Assembly (NCBI GenBank): GCA_964607765.1
Contig: CAZSNT010000310.1
Coordinates: 1 to 5,494, forward strand
Direction of reading: 5' to 3'
DNA: 5,494 bases
From: CAZSNT01 sp964607765
GTDB taxonomy: Bacteria; Verrucomicrobiota; Lentisphaeria; Oligosphaerales; JABHEG01
The position numbers and the translations under genes were made by a program. The notes below the pieces were generated by a model. That model was not told where the DNA came from. It saw nothing but the letters and a program-made list of their open reading frames with translations, and ran no database searches. Position 1 is the stretch's first letter, and each line of letters starts with the position of its first letter. Below, in pieces: positions 4,459 through 5,494 of the stretch.

Positions 4459-5494
4459 GTGGGCACGGCGTTTTACAACGATCTGACCGTAAGCGGCCCG
4501 TGGGGCACTGCCGTGGCGAACGGCAGCAGCATCCGCGGCGGCTTCGCGCCGGCGTACAACACCATGAGCCTCGTGCTGCACGACTCGGGGCTCTCGCCCC
4601 TGTACCTCGCAGACCAGGCTGTCATTGTCACGCTGACCGTCGGCGGCGCCACGCACACGCTGTTCATCGGCCGTGTCCGGACCGCCAAGCGCGTGATCGG
4701 ACCGGGCGAGGACGCGATACACTGCGAGGTCGACGGCGAGGAGAGCATGGCGGACATCAACGTGGTCAACTCCCCCCGGGGGCATGACGAGGCAAGCCTC
4801 GGCTGGCGCTGCGTGTTCAACGCCGCCGATCGCCCCAATCGCCACCCGACCACAAACACGTTTTACGATGGTCCGGACGCGATACACTGGACGGCCGCCG
4901 AGGCAATCAAGTACATCCGCGACAACCACGACCGACAGGCGACGTGGATGATCACCGACCTGCAGCTCGCCGCAGTCTCCGCAACAGCCTGGAAGCTGCC
5001 GACGCTCGACCTGCGCGGACAGAGAATCCTGGCCGCGTACGCGGAGATCCTGTCACGCGTCGGCTGCCGGCTCTCGTTCCGCTACGCCTCGGGCAGCTGT
5101 GCCCCGGCGATCTTCGACTACGCCGGTACCGGGACATATCAGGTCGAGTACCCCCCCGCGACCGATGAGGATGCCGAGGTGTATCGCCTGGCCGTCGGCT
5201 ACAGCACGCGGAAGACTACGCCGGTCATGTACGCGGTCAGCGGCTACTACCTGCACGAGTGCAGCTACGCCAGCAACGGCGCGGATCCGCTCCTCGCCGG
5301 CAGCGCCAGCAAAGACACCGAGTACGCCTGGGAGTACGCCGTGGACGTTACGCAGTACGCCGCGCACAACTGCGGCGTGGCGCTCACGGCCGGGGAACGG
5401 CCGAAGCCGATCATGCGCAAGCTCGCCACCAGGCGCGATGCTGCCGGGAGCTACTACACGGCGGCCGAGGTCACAGCCGAGCCCGAGATCGGCG
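4459..5494 (+). CDS. putative tail hub / baseplate protein (3' end beyond window)
   Basis: Translation from GTG at 4459 gives 345 residues with no stop before the window ends. The first part (about 28-100) is beta-rich, with SIRGGFAPAYNTMSLVLHD and VIVTLTVGGATHTLFIGRVR; this resembles the strand-rich N-terminal domain of tail hub proteins (gpD/gp27-like), where a G-x-V strand follows a deviating loop. Residues 148-155 (WTAAEAIKYI) form a helix. Residues about 181-205 (PTLDLRGQRILAAYAEILSRVG) resemble the recurring 'L-G-x-x-x-x-A-L-x-x-L...G' helix of hub domains. Tyr and Ala are frequent later on. No lysozyme, peptidase or LysM motif is seen in the visible part. It would sit at the tube end and initiate tube assembly around the tape measure. 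Codon third positions are strongly GC-rich. The hub call rests on pattern and gene order; a tail fibre or other tip protein is the alternative. Confidence 0.55.
   Translation, partial: MGTAFYNDLTVSGPWGTAVANGSSIRGGFAPAYNTMSLVLHDSGLSPLYLADQAVIVTLTVGGATHTLFIGRVRTAKRVIGPGEDAIHCEVDGEESMADINVVNSPRGHDEASLGWRCVFNAADRPNRHPTTNTFYDGPDAIHWTAAEAIKYIRDNHDRQATWMITDLQLAAVSATAWKLPTLDLRGQRILAAYAEILSRVGCRLSFRYASGSCAPAIFDYAGTGTYQVEYPPATDEDAEVYRLAVGYSTRKTTPVMYAVSGYYLHECSYASNGADPLLAGSASKDTEYAWEYAVDVTQYAAHNCGVALTAGERPKPIMRKLATRRDAAGSYYTAAEVTAEPEIG

Noticed and set aside
4587..4600. GGGGC-TCTC-GCCCC stem-loop as a terminator
   Set aside because: Five base pairs only, no following T tract, and located inside the hub-like coding region.

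Overview
This window looks like part of the tail-morphogenesis operon of a tailed phage (Caudoviricetes) or prophage from a GC-rich bacterial host. The basis is a recognisable tape measure protein, with a small tube-like protein and a chaperone-position protein upstream and a hub-type tail protein downstream. All genes lie on the + strand, are packed end to start, and mostly carry Shine-Dalgarno-like sites. Four of the nine genes with a visible start use GTG. The host cannot be named from the sequence, and I cannot tell whether the phage is free or integrated. There are no tRNAs, rRNAs, insertion sequences, CRISPR arrays, integrase genes or convincing terminators, and no gene-free stretch approaches 300 bases.

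Layout. Bases 1-35 probably hold the last codons of an upstream gene. Then come a probable tail tube protein (61-420), a helical protein in the tail-assembly-chaperone position (423-1001), and a GTG-started ORF in the same frame as the chaperone, just beyond its TAG stop (1008-1316). A small protein with a basic tail follows (1313-1561). Next is a short accessory stretch: a zinc-finger-like protein (1558-1782), an overlapping small membrane or lipoprotein candidate with a second CxxC...CxxC module (1685-1978), and an unrecognised 151-residue protein (2021-2476). The tape measure protein (2476-4146), a small beta-rich protein (4143-4457) and a hub/baseplate-like protein that runs off the window (4459-5494) complete it.

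How the parts work together. Tube, chaperone, tape measure and hub are the standard parts of a tail. The chaperone would hold the tape measure while tube subunits polymerise along it from the hub or tip. Junctions of the type ATGA (1313, 4143), GTGA (1558) and TAGTG (2474-2478) suggest translational coupling along one polycistronic message.

The least ordinary part is 1558-2476. Chaperone genes usually sit directly before the tape measure gene, but here several small genes intervene. Two encode paired-cysteine modules, their reading frames overlap by 98 nt, and an eight-C tract lies where a one-base slip would change the second protein's C-terminus. Codon third positions in the 151-residue gene are visibly less GC-biased than in the hub gene. 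This is the best candidate for an inserted accessory cassette, but its function is unknown.
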